Program-made: the position numbers and the translations under genes
Assembly (NCBI RefSeq): GCF_000473045.1
Contig: NZ_AXAY01000009.1
Span: 62,001-126,000, forward strand
Direction: 5' to 3'
DNA from: Bradyrhizobium sp. WSM3983
Lineage (GTDB): Bacteria; Pseudomonadota; Alphaproteobacteria; Rhizobiales; Xanthobacteraceae
Length of the DNA: 64,000 bases
Notes under the pieces: model-generated
What the model was told of the DNA's origin: nothing
Seen by the model: the letters and a program-made list of their open reading frames with translations, nothing else
Database searches by the model: none
In this document: piece by piece, positions 45,333 to 54,942 of the stretch
Layout of the letters: the number at the start of each line of letters is the position of its first letter
Position numbering within the stretch: position 1 is the stretch's first letter

Positions 45333-45430
45333 GCGCTGCGCGTCATCATTCCTCCGCTCGGTCTGATGCGAAGGTCATTGCCACGATCCGAGGCCATCCG
45401 CATAGCGAAACGCTCGTTCGCGAAGGGGAA

Positions 45431-46711
45431 ATGGACCTTAATCGCAGGTGCTTTTGTGCATTCGGCAATGCCAGATGTCGCGGGGAACCGTCGTTGAAAA
45501 ATGCTGCAATTCTAGACGGGGTCCGGATCCTCGAAATCGGGCATTTTGTGGCAGCCCCCTTCTGTACGCGGCTCCTCGGCGATCTCGGTGCGGACGTTAT
45601 CAAAATCGAACCGATGGCGGGTGATCCGGTACGGCAATGGGGAGAGGCGGTCGACGGGCATTCATTATGGTGGTCCATGCATGGCCGCAACAAGCGCAGT
45701 ATGACCCTGGACCTCAAGTTGGACAAGGGACGAGCCATCGCGCTCGATCTTGTTTCTCATTGCGATGCGGTTGTCGAGAACTTCAGACCCGGGCAACTCG
45801 CGCGCCTGGGACTAGGACCGAACGTGCTGCGCAAAGCGAAGCCTGATCTCGTGATCGCCCATATCTCGGGCTATGGCCAAACCGGTCCGGATCGCGATCG
45901 AGCGGCATTTGGCCTGATCGGAGAGGCCGTTGGAGGTTTGCGCTATCTCACCAATCACCCGCCTGGTACGACCGACCTCCCACCCGTCAGGGTAGGGGTC
46001 AGCATCGGAGACTCGATCGCTGGTCTCTATGCCGCATTCGGCGTGATGAGCGCGCTATGGCAACGTGACCGACGCGATGGCGACGGGCAGGGGCGCACAA
46101 TCGATGTCGCACTCAGCGAGAGCATTTTGAGCATGATGGAGGGCATGCTTCCGGAATATGGAGCGTTGGGAAAGATCAAGCAGCCGACCGGCGGTCGTAT
46201 CGCGACCGCAGCTCCTACCAACGCCTATATGACTCGTGACGGATTGTGGGTCTTGATTGGAGCCAATTCGGAGCCCCTGTTTGCCAAGCTCGCGCGGTTG
46301 ATGAAACGCGAGGATCTGGTGGAGGCGCGCGACTATCAGGGCAACCGGGCTCGCGTCCGCAATGCCGCGACGCTTGATGCGATTATCGGTGAATGGACGC
46401 GACGACATGATGCCATGGATCTGATCGCGCTGCTTGACAGTGCGGACATCCCCAACAGTAAAGCCTATACCGCCGAGGATTGCGTCAAGGACCGTCAATA
46501 TCGCGCGCGCGGCATGGTGCGAGAAGTCAGCGATCCTCTTTTTGCCAAACCGGTGCTCCAGGCCGGTGTGGTTCCTCACATCGCAGAGACGCCCGGCGAG
46601 GTGCGTTGGGCAGGTCCCCGTATCGGTGAACATAATGAGGAGATACTTGGGGGCCTGCTCGGCCTGACTAGGAGCGAGATAGCGCAGCTGCGAGTTGAAG
46701 GAGTGATATAA
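45431..46711 (+). CDS. CaiB/BaiF-type CoA transferase
   Basis: This 426-residue protein is a family III CoA transferase: RILEIGHFVAAPFCTRLLGDLGADVIKIEP, HGRNKRSMTLDLK, AHISGYGQTGP, and the catalytic aspartate D194 in VSIGDSIAGLYA. ATG 45431 follows gaagggga; TTG 45494 would drop 21 poorly conserved residues. The stop (TAATG) overlaps the start of the lyase gene, so both act together: the acid is activated to a CoA thioester and then cleaved. Confidence 0.92.
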   Translation: MDLNRRCFCAFGNARCRGEPSLKNAAILDGVRILEIGHFVAAPFCTRLLGDLGADVIKIEPMAGDPVRQWGEAVDGHSLWWSMHGRNKRSMTLDLKLDKGRAIALDLVSHCDAVVENFRPGQLARLGLGPNVLRKAKPDLVIAHISGYGQTGPDRDRAAFGLIGEAVGGLRYLTNHPPGTTDLPPVRVGVSIGDSIAGLYAAFGVMSALWQRDRRDGDGQGRTIDVALSESILSMMEGMLPEYGALGKIKQPTGGRIATAAPTNAYMTRDGLWVLIGANSEPLFAKLARLMKREDLVEARDYQGNRARVRNAATLDAIIGEWTRRHDAMDLIALLDSADIPNSKAYTAEDCVKDRQYRARGMVREVSDPLFAKPVLQAGVVPHIAETPGEVRWAGPRIGEHNEEILGGLLGLTRSEIAQLRVEGVI

Positions 46712-47643
46712 TGCAGGCGGGCGTCGAAATCGTCGAGGTGGGTCCACGCGACGGCTTCCAGGCGATCACAACGATCATCCCCACCGATCGGAAGATCGAA
46801 CTCGTTCAGGCGCTCTACTGCGCCGGGGTGCGACGCATCGAGGCGACATCCTTTGTCAGCCCTTCGGCCTTGCCGCAGCTTGCGGACGCGGCCGAGATCG
46901 TGAGGGCAGCGAATGCGTTGGACGGACTCGATGCGCAGGTGCTCGTGCCTACGCTCCGGCATGCCGAGCGCGCTCTGGCGGCGGGAGCGAAGCATCTCGC
47001 CTTCGTTCTCTCTGTGAGCGAGCGGCACAACCGCGGCAATGTTCGTCGATCGCCGGAAGAGTCAGCGGGACAATATGCCGAGATCGCGCTTCTTGCGCCC
47101 GCCAATGTCAAACTGCGCGTCAACGTGGCCACCGCATTCGACTGTCCGCACGATGGCTTCGTCCGGGACGATGCGACCTTGGCCTTGCTCAACCGCGTTG
47201 CCGTTGCCTCGCCCCGAGCGGAGATCGCGCTGTGCGATACCTCTGGGCGCGCTGGTCCCGCCCATGTCAGCCGCTTGTTCAATGCCGCCATGGCGCGCTT
47301 TCCCGAGGTCGAGCGATGGGCCTTCCACGCACATGACACCTATGGGATGGCTGCGGCCAATGTGCTCGGCGCTTGGAACGCTAACGTACGTGTCTTCGAC
47401 GGAGCGGTTGCGGGACTTGGCGGTTGTCCGTTCGCACCGGGAGCCACCGGCAATGTCGCAACCGAAGATCTCATCTGGATGTTTGAAGGCATGGATGTGG
47501 GTACGGGCATCGATCTTGATGCGCTGGTTCGGGTTGCGAGAGATGTTACATTGCTGCCCGGTGCTCAGACCGGCGGCCGCGTGCGTGACGCGCTCGGCGC
47601 ACGGATGCGCATCCGACCGGGGCGCCCGCCCGCGCCGATCTGA
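46711..47643 (+). CDS. HMG-CoA lyase-like enzyme
   Basis: This 310-residue protein belongs to the HMGL family: VEVGPRDGFQ with catalytic arginine and aspartate, EATSFVSP, LCDTSGRAGPAHV, AFHAHDTYGMA with metal-binding histidines, and the lid cysteine segment GLGGCPFAPGATGN. It cleaves a 3-hydroxyacyl-CoA such as HMG-CoA or a citramalyl-CoA analogue. Paired with the CoA transferase it would finish degradation of a branched hydroxy-dicarboxylate, for instance from a methylated gentisate or citramalate-type intermediate. Substrate is inference. Confidence 0.9.
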   Translation: MQAGVEIVEVGPRDGFQAITTIIPTDRKIELVQALYCAGVRRIEATSFVSPSALPQLADAAEIVRAANALDGLDAQVLVPTLRHAERALAAGAKHLAFVLSVSERHNRGNVRRSPEESAGQYAEIALLAPANVKLRVNVATAFDCPHDGFVRDDATLALLNRVAVASPRAEIALCDTSGRAGPAHVSRLFNAAMARFPEVERWAFHAHDTYGMAAANVLGAWNANVRVFDGAVAGLGGCPFAPGATGNVATEDLIWMFEGMDVGTGIDLDALVRVARDVTLLPGAQTGGRVRDALGARMRIRPGRPPAPI

Positions 47644-47869
47644 AGATTCACTTCCAGCCCCTCGAGCAGCTCCGCGGCGACCTTAGCGGGTATGAATGCG
47701 CCTCCTTCCTTGACCCCGCCGGAGATCGCGTGAGGCTGCACACTGCCGCTAGCGCGAGAAGCCAGAGATCACTGCAGCCATCGCTATTCTGCCCCGCAGA
47801 TAGTGCGGGTAGCAGTTGACACGCGGGATGGCAACCACTGCCTGAACGAGGTCTGCTTTGCGGCTCACT
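47644..47869. other. Intergenic region with possible VOC remnant
   Basis: Directly after the lyase a plus-strand frame reads GDLSGYECASFLDPAGDRVRL, which resembles the end of a VOC-family protein (the FLDPAGDR part), without a start or upstream part. It is probably a remnant. Nothing else is seen. Confidence 0.35.
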
Positions 47870-48130
47870 CTACCGGGACTGAGCCGGCTGTGCAGGCGGG
47901 AGTCCTGCATCATACCGGCCTGAGGATCGTGCAGGATTGTAGGAGTCAAATACGACACGCTTCACTTGAGTAGCTGTCAAGCTCTGCGTGACGGCAGGCT
48001 TTCGCCTTACATTTTCAGACTTGAGATGAGTTTGGGTGAATGCCGCAGTCGAAAGCTGTACCGCAATTACCCCAGAAACAACAAAGCTGACCGTGTGGTA
48101 CAACACTTTAGTTCGATGGTTCATGGACAT
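47870..48130 (-). CDS. Small secreted protein of unknown function
   Basis: From ATG 48130 (or 48124, agaagga upstream) the frame gives about 86 residues with a signal-peptide-like start: MSMNHRTKVLYHTVSFVVSG, then VIAVQLSTAAFTQ. The mature part is polar and basic. It lies alone on the minus strand. No family recognised; the ribosome binding site and signal-like N-terminus make it more credible than other short frames here. Confidence 0.5.
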   Translation of the reverse strand: MSMNHRTKVLYHTVSFVVSGVIAVQLSTAAFTQTHLKSENVRRKPAVTQSLTATQVKRVVFDSYNPARSSGRYDAGLPPAQPAQSR

Positions 48131-48279
48131 GATCCTTCTATGATCGAAGGGCACGTCTTCAGGAGAACCCGAAAGCCACGCGCCCCTTTGAGGCGCCGTG
48201 GTCCCGCAAGCAGCAAGTGATCCCGCTAGATGATGCGAGCCGCCGGAGTACCAACCGGCCGTTCCTTTTCGGCTAGTTG

Positions 48280-48585
48280 CTACATATGAGTCTTTAGGAA
48301 GCAAGGCAAGTAAATTGACTGCAAGAAATGACGCCAAATAAAGGAAATCTGGAAATCGTTCTTTTCGGCGGACGCGGTTATCCGTGTGACGGAGTTGATC
48401 ACGAGGTCGACCGACGGAGCTTCCCGGCCGAGGATGGAGAGCAGCGACGAAGCTAACGCCATTGTCGTGAAGTCGTTGGCAGCCAAAGTGAGTTGCTTGG
48501 TCGCCTGGACGATCGGTGATGGCGTCGAACGGTCGGTGAAGCCGGTAACGGGCGCGTTGCTGGATGTTATGATCAGTTTCGGCAT
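48280..48585 (-). pseudogene. Chimeric ORF containing a duplicated LysR segment
   Basis: ATG 48585 has a good ribosome binding site (aggaga). The first 28 residues (MPKLIITSSNAPVTGF...) belong to something else. From TKQLTLAANDFTT to LVINSVTRI it repeats residues of the adjacent LysR protein (TKQFTLAANDFTT to LVIKPVTRI). Bases 48379-48501 match 49248-49370 with few differences. Then it departs. It is an N-terminal gene start fused to a LysR fragment and is probably non-functional. Confidence 0.6.
48379..48501 (-). repeat. Partial duplication of the neighbouring LysR gene
   Basis: These 123 bp match 49248-49370, within the effector-domain start of the LysR gene at 48573-49658, in the same orientation. 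The copies are direct repeats about 870 bp apart. Confidence 0.85.
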
Positions 48586-49658
48586 CTGGAATCTCCTAGG
48601 CGGTTTGTGGTTTTTGGTTCGTGATGATCGCCAGCTTGAGCGTGAGGATCACGGCTTGTTTCGTGTTGCTCCTTTTTGCGATATCCGACGGCCTTGAGTG
48701 AGTCGCTGGCGCGCCGCAAGATATCATGAAGCCATTCTTGCGAAGGATCGCCTTCGACGCGCTGGTGCCAAAGCATTCTCACTTCCAGCGGAGTGGTCGG
48801 ATACGGCAGTTCATGCGTTGCGATGGCGTGTCGTTCGGCGAATGCCCTGGCTAACGGTCGCGGGACGATCGCTGCCAGTTTCGTGTTTTCGAGCAGCGCC
48901 GGAAGTGCGAGGAAGTGTGGCAGGGAGACGGCAGTTCGCGGCGGACGATCGCTGTCGCCAAGCGCGCGTTCCAGTGCGGCGCGATCATACATTTCCGATC
49001 TTCTTGCGAGCCCGCGTTCCGAGATGAAGCCGTCAATCGCGCCTTCCTGCTCACCGCCGAAAGAGACCACGACCAGCGGAAGTGCCGCCAGCCGCTTGTT
49101 GTCGAGCCTGTCAAGCTTGTGCTTTGCCGCTACGACCAGGACGTCATCATATTCGAACAGGAAACTCGACCGGAAACGATCGGGAAGCGCTGAGAATACG
49201 CCGATGGCGACGTCGACGCGTCCGAGGTCTATCTGTTCGGCCAGGTCTATCCGTGTGACGGGCTTGATCACGAGGTCGACCGATGGAGCTTCCCGGCCGA
49301 GGATGGAGAGCAGCGACGAAGCCAACACCATTGTCGTGAAGTCGTTGGCAGCCAAAGTGAATTGCTTGGTGGAGTTTGTCAGGTCGAATTTGGGAAGCTC
49401 GACTGCAGCCTTCAGGGACCGCAGGGCGTCGCGGACAAGCGGGGCCATCGCGAGAGCCCGGCTGGTTGGCTGCATGCCTGTTGCTGTACGCACGAACAAG
49501 TCGTCTTCGAGCATTTCGCGCAGCCGGGCGAGGGAGTGGCTTACTGCGGATTGGCTGAGCGCAACTTTCTGACTCGCGCGCAAGACGCTGCGTTCCTCCA
49601 TCACTGCGTCGAATACCTTCAGCAAATTCAAGTCCAAGGTCTTGAACGAAACGGACAC
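48573..49658 (-). CDS. LysR-family transcriptional regulator
   Basis: I start at GTG 49658 (MSVSFKTLDLNLLKVFDAV), giving 361 residues, about 50 more than usual. HTH at 4-65 (SVLRASQKVALSQSAVSHSLARLRE, FVRTATGMQPTS) of the NodD/NahR branch, effector domain to about residue 300. The extra tail (VGYRKKEQHETSRDPHAQ...) is polar and may be read-through into rearranged DNA, since a duplicated piece of this gene lies just beyond. It is divergent from the Mo-hydroxylase genes at 50124. Confidence 0.88.
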   Translation of the reverse strand: MSVSFKTLDLNLLKVFDAVMEERSVLRASQKVALSQSAVSHSLARLREMLEDDLFVRTATGMQPTSRALAMAPLVRDALRSLKAAVELPKFDLTNSTKQFTLAANDFTTMVLASSLLSILGREAPSVDLVIKPVTRIDLAEQIDLGRVDVAIGVFSALPDRFRSSFLFEYDDVLVVAAKHKLDRLDNKRLAALPLVVVSFGGEQEGAIDGFISERGLARRSEMYDRAALERALGDSDRPPRTAVSLPHFLALPALLENTKLAAIVPRPLARAFAERHAIATHELPYPTTPLEVRMLWHQRVEGDPSQEWLHDILRRASDSLKAVGYRKKEQHETSRDPHAQAGDHHEPKTTNRLGDSRCRN

Positions 49659-50123
49659 GGCTGCAATCTCTCGATCGTGAAGCGCAAGCCTCGGCGAGGC
49701 TGCACGCGGGTTCGATGTTAGAGCCAAGCGCTCCGGGGTCGCAACTCCCTGTCAGGATGAATACCGCTCGAAGGGACGCGGGCAGCCTTTGTAGGCTCGC
49801 GGCTGTCGGGTTGGTCGTCAATGGCAAGCTGAATCTCGCTCATTCTCAAGCTGCAATGTTTGCACTTCCGTAGGACGGCGGCGGGTCATTATTGAATGCC
49901 GGTTAGAGGAGGGTGGGGATGATCTTTTGGAAGACGATCGGAGTCGGCCAGCGTGGCGCTATCCGGTTGGCCTTTGCTGCGGCTGTCATCTACGATTCGT
50001 GTGGCCAGCCCGAGGTGGCGACGCAGGCAAACGGAAGCGTGTTCCAGCCTGCGCCCAAACCGGACATCGACCGCTTATTACATCAACGGGTATCGGGGGC
50101 TTAAGAAGAGCGAGAAAACGATC
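49659..50123. other. Intergenic region with a small ORF
   Basis: A 61-codon frame (ATG 49919 to 50104) with a strong ribosome binding site (gaggaggg) precedes the iorA-like gene by 20 bp. Its peptide ([20 protein letters not shown]...) has one weakly hydrophobic stretch and no family I recognise. It may be a leader or a decayed gene start. Nothing else is visible between 49659 and 49918. Confidence 0.35.
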
Positions 50124-50576
50124 ATGATCAAATTGAAGATTAACGGCCAGCAACAAAACTGGGACGGCGACCCGGATCTTCCCCTGCTTTGGTTTCTCCG
50201 CGATGAAGTGGGATTGACCGGCACAAAGTTCGGCTGCGGCCAGGCCTTGTGCGGCGCCTGCACCGTCATCGTCGACAAGGAAGCGGTGCGCTCCTGCATC
50301 ACTTCGGTCTCCGACGTGGTCGGCCGCGAGATCACCACCATCGAAGGCCTCCACCCCACCGGCGATCACCCCGTGCAAAAGGCCTGGCGTCAGGTCAACG
50401 TGCCGCAGTGCGGCTACTGCCAGGCCGGCCAGATCATGCAGGCGGCCGCGCTGCTGAGCGAGAATCCCAAACCCTCGCATGACCAGATACGAGAGGCGAT
50501 GGCAGGCAATATCTGCCGCTGCGGCTGCTACCAGCGCATTGAAAACGCCATCCATCTCGCTTCGACAGGGGTGTGA
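50124..50576 (+). CDS. Molybdenum hydroxylase, small 2Fe-2S subunit (IorA-like)
   Basis: This 150-residue protein has both cluster-binding sets: [15 protein letters not shown] with RSC, and QCGYCQAGQ with [11 protein letters not shown]. That short two-domain form is typical of IorA (isoquinoline 1-oxidoreductase alpha) proteins. It passes electrons out of the Mo subunit next door; there is no FAD subunit, since IorAB-type enzymes use a cytochrome acceptor. Third-position GC is higher here than in most of the window. Confidence 0.93.
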   Translation: MIKLKINGQQQNWDGDPDLPLLWFLRDEVGLTGTKFGCGQALCGACTVIVDKEAVRSCITSVSDVVGREITTIEGLHPTGDHPVQKAWRQVNVPQCGYCQAGQIMQAAALLSENPKPSHDQIREAMAGNICRCGCYQRIENAIHLASTGV

Positions 50577-50578
50577 CC

Positions 50579-52906
50579 ATGAATATTCCCACCAACCCCA
50601 AGAAACTCCGCGGCTTTGAGCAGTCCATCCGAACGATCAAGGTCGAAAACGTTTCTCGCCGCAGCATCCTCAAAGGTCTCGGGATTGCCGGCGGCTTCGT
50701 GCTTGCCGCGCCCGTGATGAGCCGTCGTGCTTTCGCCGCCTATGAAACCGGCGCCGGCAAGATGCCGCATGGCACCGTAGTCGATCCGCGTGTGTTCGTG
50801 GCGATCGCCCCAGATGGCACCGTCACCATTGTCGCACATCGCGCCGAAATGGGCACCGGCGTCCGCACCAGCCTGCCGCTGATCGTTGCCGAGGAAATGG
50901 AGGCCGACTGGTCGCGCGTTCGCGTCCAGCAGGCGCATGGCGATGAGGTCAAATACGGCAACCAGGACACCGACGGCTCGCGCAGCACGCGGCATTACCT
51001 GATGCCGATGCGCCAGATCGGTGCGTCGGCCCGCACGATGCTGGAGCAGGCCGCGGCGAAGCACTGGGGCGTTCCAGTCGTCGAGGTGAAAGCCAATAAC
51101 CACGAGGTGGTCCACGACGTGAGTGGACGGAAGATCGGATTCGGGGATCTCGCCGCCGATGCCGCTAAGGAACCCGTGCCGGTCTTCGGCAGTCTCAAGC
51201 TTAAGGACCCGAAGAACTTCCGTTATCTCGGCAAGGGCGAGATCAGCATCGTCGACCTGCACGACATCACCACCGGTAAGGCCGGCTACGGCGCGGATAT
51301 CCGCCTGCCTGGGATGAAATACGCCGTGATCGCTCGTCCGCCGGTGACCGGCGGCAAGCTGGTGGCGTTCGATTCGACGGACGCCATGAAGGTCTCCGGC
51401 GTCGAGAAGGTCATGGAGGTCCAGGGATGGCCGTGGCCTTCGAAATTCCAGCCGCTCGGCGGCGTGGCCGTGATCGCGCGCAATACGGGGGCCGCGATCA
51501 AGGGTCGCGACGCGCTGAAGATCACCTGGGACGACGGCACCAACGCCAAATACGACTCGGTCGCCTACCGCGCCGAGCTTGAGGAGGCCGCGCGCAAACC
51601 GGGGCTCGTCGTGCGCAAGGAAGGCGACGTCGACGCCGCCTTGAAGAGCGCCGACAAGGTGATCGTCGGCGAATATTATCTGCCTCATCTCGCCCATGTC
51701 AGCATGGAGCCGCCGGTCGCGGTCGCCGACGTCAAGGGTGACAAGGCCGAGGTCTGGGCGCCGTTGCAAAGCCCGGGCGGCACGCGCGAGGACGTTGCCA
51801 AGACGCTTGGCATCCCCGAGGACAATGTCACGGTCAACGTCACGCTGCTCGGCGGCGGTTTCGGCCGAAAGTCGAAATGCGACTACGCGCTGGAAGCGGC
51901 CCTGCTCTCGAAGGCGCTCAATGCGCCGGTCAAGATGCAGTGGACGCGCGAGGACGACGTGCAGCACGACTTCCTGCACACGGTGTCGGTCGAACGGATC
52001 GAGGCGGGCCTCGACAAGAACGGCAAGGTGATCGCCTGGCGCCACCGCAGCGTCGCGCCCAGCATCGCCTCGACCTTTGCGGCCGGTATCGTCCATGAAG
52101 CGCCGTTCGAACTCGGCATGGGTCTGATCGACAATCCTTTCGAGATGGCCAACCTCCAGTGCGAGAATCCGCAAGCCGCGGCGCATACAAGGATCGGCTG
52201 GTTCCGCTCAGTGTCCAATGTCCCGCATGCCTTTGCGGTCCAATCCATGGTCGGCGAGCTCGCGCAGGCCACCAACCGCGATCAGAAGGAGATGCTGCTC
52301 GAGCTGATCGGCTCGCCCCGGATCGTCGATCTGTCGTCGGTCAAGGATCCCTGGAACTATGGCGAGCCCTATTCCAGTTACCCGATCGACACGGCACGGC
52401 TGCGGCGCGTGGTCGAACTGGTTGCCGACAAAGGCGGCTGGGGACGGTCGGTGCCCAAAGGCCATGGACTGGGGATTGCCGTCCACCGCAGCTTTGTCAG
52501 CTATATCGCGACCATCGTCGAGGTGGCTGTCGACGATAAGGGCAAACTGACGGTGCCGCAGGTCGACACTGCCATCGATTGCGGAACCTACGTCAATCCG
52601 GAGCGGATCCAGTCCCAGATCGAGGGTGCGGCCATCATGGGGCTGAGCCTCGCCAAATATGGCGAGATCACCTTCAAGGACGGCAAGGTGCAGCAGAAGA
52701 ACTTCGACGACTTCCCGGTGGTCCGGATCGACGAGGCGCCGCTGGTGACGAACGTCCACATCGTCCGGCCCGGTCCCGACACGCCGCCCAGCGGCGTCGG
52801 CGAGCCCGGCGTACCGCCGTTCGCACCGGCCCTGATCAACGCCATCTTTGCCGCGACGGGAAAACGTATCCGCGCGCTGCCGATCGGCAAGCAGCTCGAG
52901 ACGTGA
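50579..52906 (+). CDS. Molybdenum hydroxylase, large subunit (IorB-like), Tat-exported
   Basis: ATG 50579 gives 775 residues; GTG 50573 is also in frame and overlaps the previous gene. A Tat motif SRRSILKG is at residues 26-33, followed by a hydrophobic stretch and AFA cleavage site, so the complex works in the periplasm. Two hammerhead-like domains follow, then [35 protein letters not shown] and [13 protein letters not shown] with the catalytic glutamate. It would hydroxylate an N-heterocycle or oxidise an aldehyde. The usual cytochrome c partner downstream is broken. Confidence 0.93.
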   Translation: MNIPTNPKKLRGFEQSIRTIKVENVSRRSILKGLGIAGGFVLAAPVMSRRAFAAYETGAGKMPHGTVVDPRVFVAIAPDGTVTIVAHRAEMGTGVRTSLPLIVAEEMEADWSRVRVQQAHGDEVKYGNQDTDGSRSTRHYLMPMRQIGASARTMLEQAAAKHWGVPVVEVKANNHEVVHDVSGRKIGFGDLAADAAKEPVPVFGSLKLKDPKNFRYLGKGEISIVDLHDITTGKAGYGADIRLPGMKYAVIARPPVTGGKLVAFDSTDAMKVSGVEKVMEVQGWPWPSKFQPLGGVAVIARNTGAAIKGRDALKITWDDGTNAKYDSVAYRAELEEAARKPGLVVRKEGDVDAALKSADKVIVGEYYLPHLAHVSMEPPVAVADVKGDKAEVWAPLQSPGGTREDVAKTLGIPEDNVTVNVTLLGGGFGRKSKCDYALEAALLSKALNAPVKMQWTREDDVQHDFLHTVSVERIEAGLDKNGKVIAWRHRSVAPSIASTFAAGIVHEAPFELGMGLIDNPFEMANLQCENPQAAAHTRIGWFRSVSNVPHAFAVQSMVGELAQATNRDQKEMLLELIGSPRIVDLSSVKDPWNYGEPYSSYPIDTARLRRVVELVADKGGWGRSVPKGHGLGIAVHRSFVSYIATIVEVAVDDKGKLTVPQVDTAIDCGTYVNPERIQSQIEGAAIMGLSLAKYGEITFKDGKVQQKNFDDFPVVRIDEAPLVTNVHIVRPGPDTPPSGVGEPGVPPFAPALINAIFAATGKRIRALPIGKQLET

Positions 52907-52960
52907 GGGGAATATCAATCGCCAGAAATCGTTTTCATTGATCTGACCGGAGACGGATCG

Positions 52961-53387
52961 ATGAACTTCAGGCATCGGGCGCTCACCGCGTCGCTGGTGG
53001 TGGGCGCTCTTTTATCAACACCCAAGCCATCAGCGCTGAGGACGGATCTGCGGCGCCGACGACCGCGACGAGGCCGGCAAAAACGTTGCCGCAGCAGTCA
53101 TCCATCCCTAACAACAATGATCCGGCGGCCACGACGACACAGACGACAGGTCAGGCCAATCCTGATGCGACTGTCAAGCAGATGAACGATGACCCGAAGC
53201 GAAAGCTCGAGATTGCTAGGGAGACATTTTCGAAAAACCACGGGATTTTGCGCTCGCTGCTGTCGATCCCCGAGGAGCAAATATTGGTCTGCGGGATGTC
53301 GGTCGGCTTCGCGAGGAACCCGCCCGAGAGGCGGCTGATGCCACGAGCGGGATCCAGGAATTCGTATCGTTCGTCGGATTTAAATGA
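52961..53387 (+). pseudogene. Chimeric pseudogene: cytochrome c-like 5' part joined to nitroreductase 3' part
   Basis: ATG 52961 starts a signal peptide (MNFRHRALTASLVVGAL). The frame then needs one more T in the run at 53010-53013 to continue into INTQAISAEDGSAAPTTA, a low-complexity segment like that of secreted cytochromes behind iorAB, and breaks off near 53240. From there the DNA encodes RSLLSIPEEQILVCGMSVGF, the C-terminal part of a nitroreductase, and after another frame change EFVSFVGFK and a stop at 53387. Both parent genes are incomplete. Cytochrome identity is inferred from position; the nitroreductase call is stronger. Confidence 0.65.
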
Positions 53388-53410
53388 ACGGCCTTGAGGG
53401 AGGAAGCACT

Positions 53411-53950
53411 ATGGGCAGCAGAGAAGACCTTATCCAGCGCAGCATTCGGTTCTTGCGGGAAGTCAAGGACATGACGCCCGGCGCAGAGATGGAGAAATGG
53501 CTCAATGACGAGTATGGCGAAGAGAGCGAGCTCTATCAGGAGCTGTCACGTTTGATAAAGATCGGTGTTGCGGAGGGCTGGGCGGCCAATCAGGAGCTGG
53601 AAGGTCCCAATTATCGCCGTAGCCGGATCCTGGAGCCGGTGCCAGAGACGTTCCAGTTCAGCATCACGGCCGTGTACATGAACAGCAAGGACGCGCGACG
53701 TTTCAAGGACGAAGACGAAAGGGACGTGCTGCGCGGCCAATACCACGGGCACCCATACGGCGAGCTCAACCTGGTCGTCCCGCTGGACAAAGGAGCGCAA
53801 CTGAAGGGCTTACAACGATGGCAAGGCCCAGGTTGGACCGCACCCGATCCCGGCAGCCGGCACTTTCCGGAAGTCAGAGGCGGTGCAGTCATCGCGCTGT
53901 TCTACCTTCCGGCTGGCCGTATCTCGTACGAGTTTCAGGCGCCCTCTTGA
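53411..53950 (+). CDS. pnbB: 4-hydroxylaminobenzoate lyase (PnbB, DUF4863)
   Basis: ATG 53411 follows gggagg at good distance and gives 179 residues: LIQRSIRFLREVKDMTPG, then EMEKWLNDEYGEES, ITAVYMNSKDARRF, HPYGELNLVVPLD, WTAPDPGSRHFPEVRGG and ALFYLPAGRISYEF. This is the pattern of PnbB, which turns 4-hydroxylaminobenzoate into protocatechuate and ammonia in the reductive 4-nitrobenzoate pathway. The nitroreductase that would feed it, PnbA, survives here only as a C-terminal fragment just upstream. The lyase itself looks intact. Confidence 0.82.
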   Translation: MGSREDLIQRSIRFLREVKDMTPGAEMEKWLNDEYGEESELYQELSRLIKIGVAEGWAANQELEGPNYRRSRILEPVPETFQFSITAVYMNSKDARRFKDEDERDVLRGQYHGHPYGELNLVVPLDKGAQLKGLQRWQGPGWTAPDPGSRHFPEVRGGAVIALFYLPAGRISYEFQAPS

Positions 53951-54006
53951 CCGCGCGCGCTCGCCAGGGGTAACGCGCATTCCTGCAGCGCTGTGAACGG
54001 GTTCGA

Positions 54007-54942
54007 TCAAGTGGGGCTACTCGCTCGATCGGGCGGCCTTTTTGGCGGCAGATCAGAACAAATTTGTCCTTTGTACCAGTCGAGTATCTGTTCGCCCCTC
54101 CACATCAAGACCGAGTCGTGCCCAAGAATGTAGTCGTAAAGCATTTCAAGATATTTGATGCGGTGAGGAACGCCGGTGAGATAGGGATGGATTGAAATTG
54201 CCATAATACGAGGGGCCTTTGCGCCCTCGATATAAAGCCGGTCGAACTGATCGCGGCCGCGCCGGTAGATTTCATCCGATGGCTGCTGCTGCACGGCGCT
54301 CAGCACGACGTCGTTGATTTCGACGGAATAGGGCACGGAGACAATAGCGCCGGAGCGGGTCTTCAACGACACTGGCTGATCATCCAATACCCAGTCTGCA
54401 ACATATTCGATACCGGCCTCAGCAAGAAAATCGAGTGTTGCGTCGGTTTCGGTGAGACCAGGGCTCTCCCATCCGCGCGGCGCGTGCCCGGTGATCCCGG
54501 CGATTGCCCGCATCGTAGCTACGATCTCTGCCCCTTGATCGTCGACCATATGCATCGGCTTTTGGGCCAAGCCGTGCCCCATGAACTCCCAACCGGCCCG
54601 ATGTGCCGCCTCGCAGGCTTCGCGGTAGTCCGCGCATGCGGAGCCATTGACCGCCAATGTGGCGTTCAGATTGCGCTCGCCGAGCGCTTCGAGAAACCGC
54701 CAGAAGCCGACGCGCATCCCATATTCGTACCAGGCCCAGTTCGGAAGATCGGGCAAGAGTGGCTGCCCCATGGGTGGCGGGAGGATGGTGCGGGGCATCG
54801 CGCCAGATGGGCTCCAGTTCTCCAGATTGACGATCGTCCACACGGCGACTCTGGCATTACCAGGCAGGGTCAGCGCTGGGCGGTTGTAGATCGAGGCGTA
54901 GTTCAGGCGATTGCGGAAACTGCTGCCGAACTCACTGTTCAT
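54007..54942 (-). CDS. Polysaccharide-deacetylase-family hydrolase (PuuE/allantoinase-like)
   Basis: I start at ATG 54942, giving 311 residues and an 11-bp overlap with the MFS gene upstream on this strand. NodB-fold markers: NATLAVNGSACADY, WEFMGHGLAQKPMHM, APRGWESPGLTETDATLDFLAEAG, ISIHPYLTG. This subgroup (PuuE-like) opens cyclic amides such as allantoin rather than sugars. With the C-C hydrolase and transporter it may hydrolyse an N-heterocyclic intermediate. Substrate unknown. Confidence 0.82.
   Translation of the reverse strand: MNSEFGSSFRNRLNYASIYNRPALTLPGNARVAVWTIVNLENWSPSGAMPRTILPPPMGQPLLPDLPNWAWYEYGMRVGFWRFLEALGERNLNATLAVNGSACADYREACEAAHRAGWEFMGHGLAQKPMHMVDDQGAEIVATMRAIAGITGHAPRGWESPGLTETDATLDFLAEAGIEYVADWVLDDQPVSLKTRSGAIVSVPYSVEINDVVLSAVQQQPSDEIYRRGRDQFDRLYIEGAKAPRIMAISIHPYLTGVPHRIKYLEMLYDYILGHDSVLMWRGEQILDWYKGQICSDLPPKRPPDRASSPT

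Noticed and set aside
50528-52186. 552-codon open frame on the minus strand
   Set aside because: It lies antisense to the IorB-like gene, whose Tat signal and Mo-hydroxylase motifs are clear. Long antisense frames are common in high-GC genes, and its composition is not protein-like.
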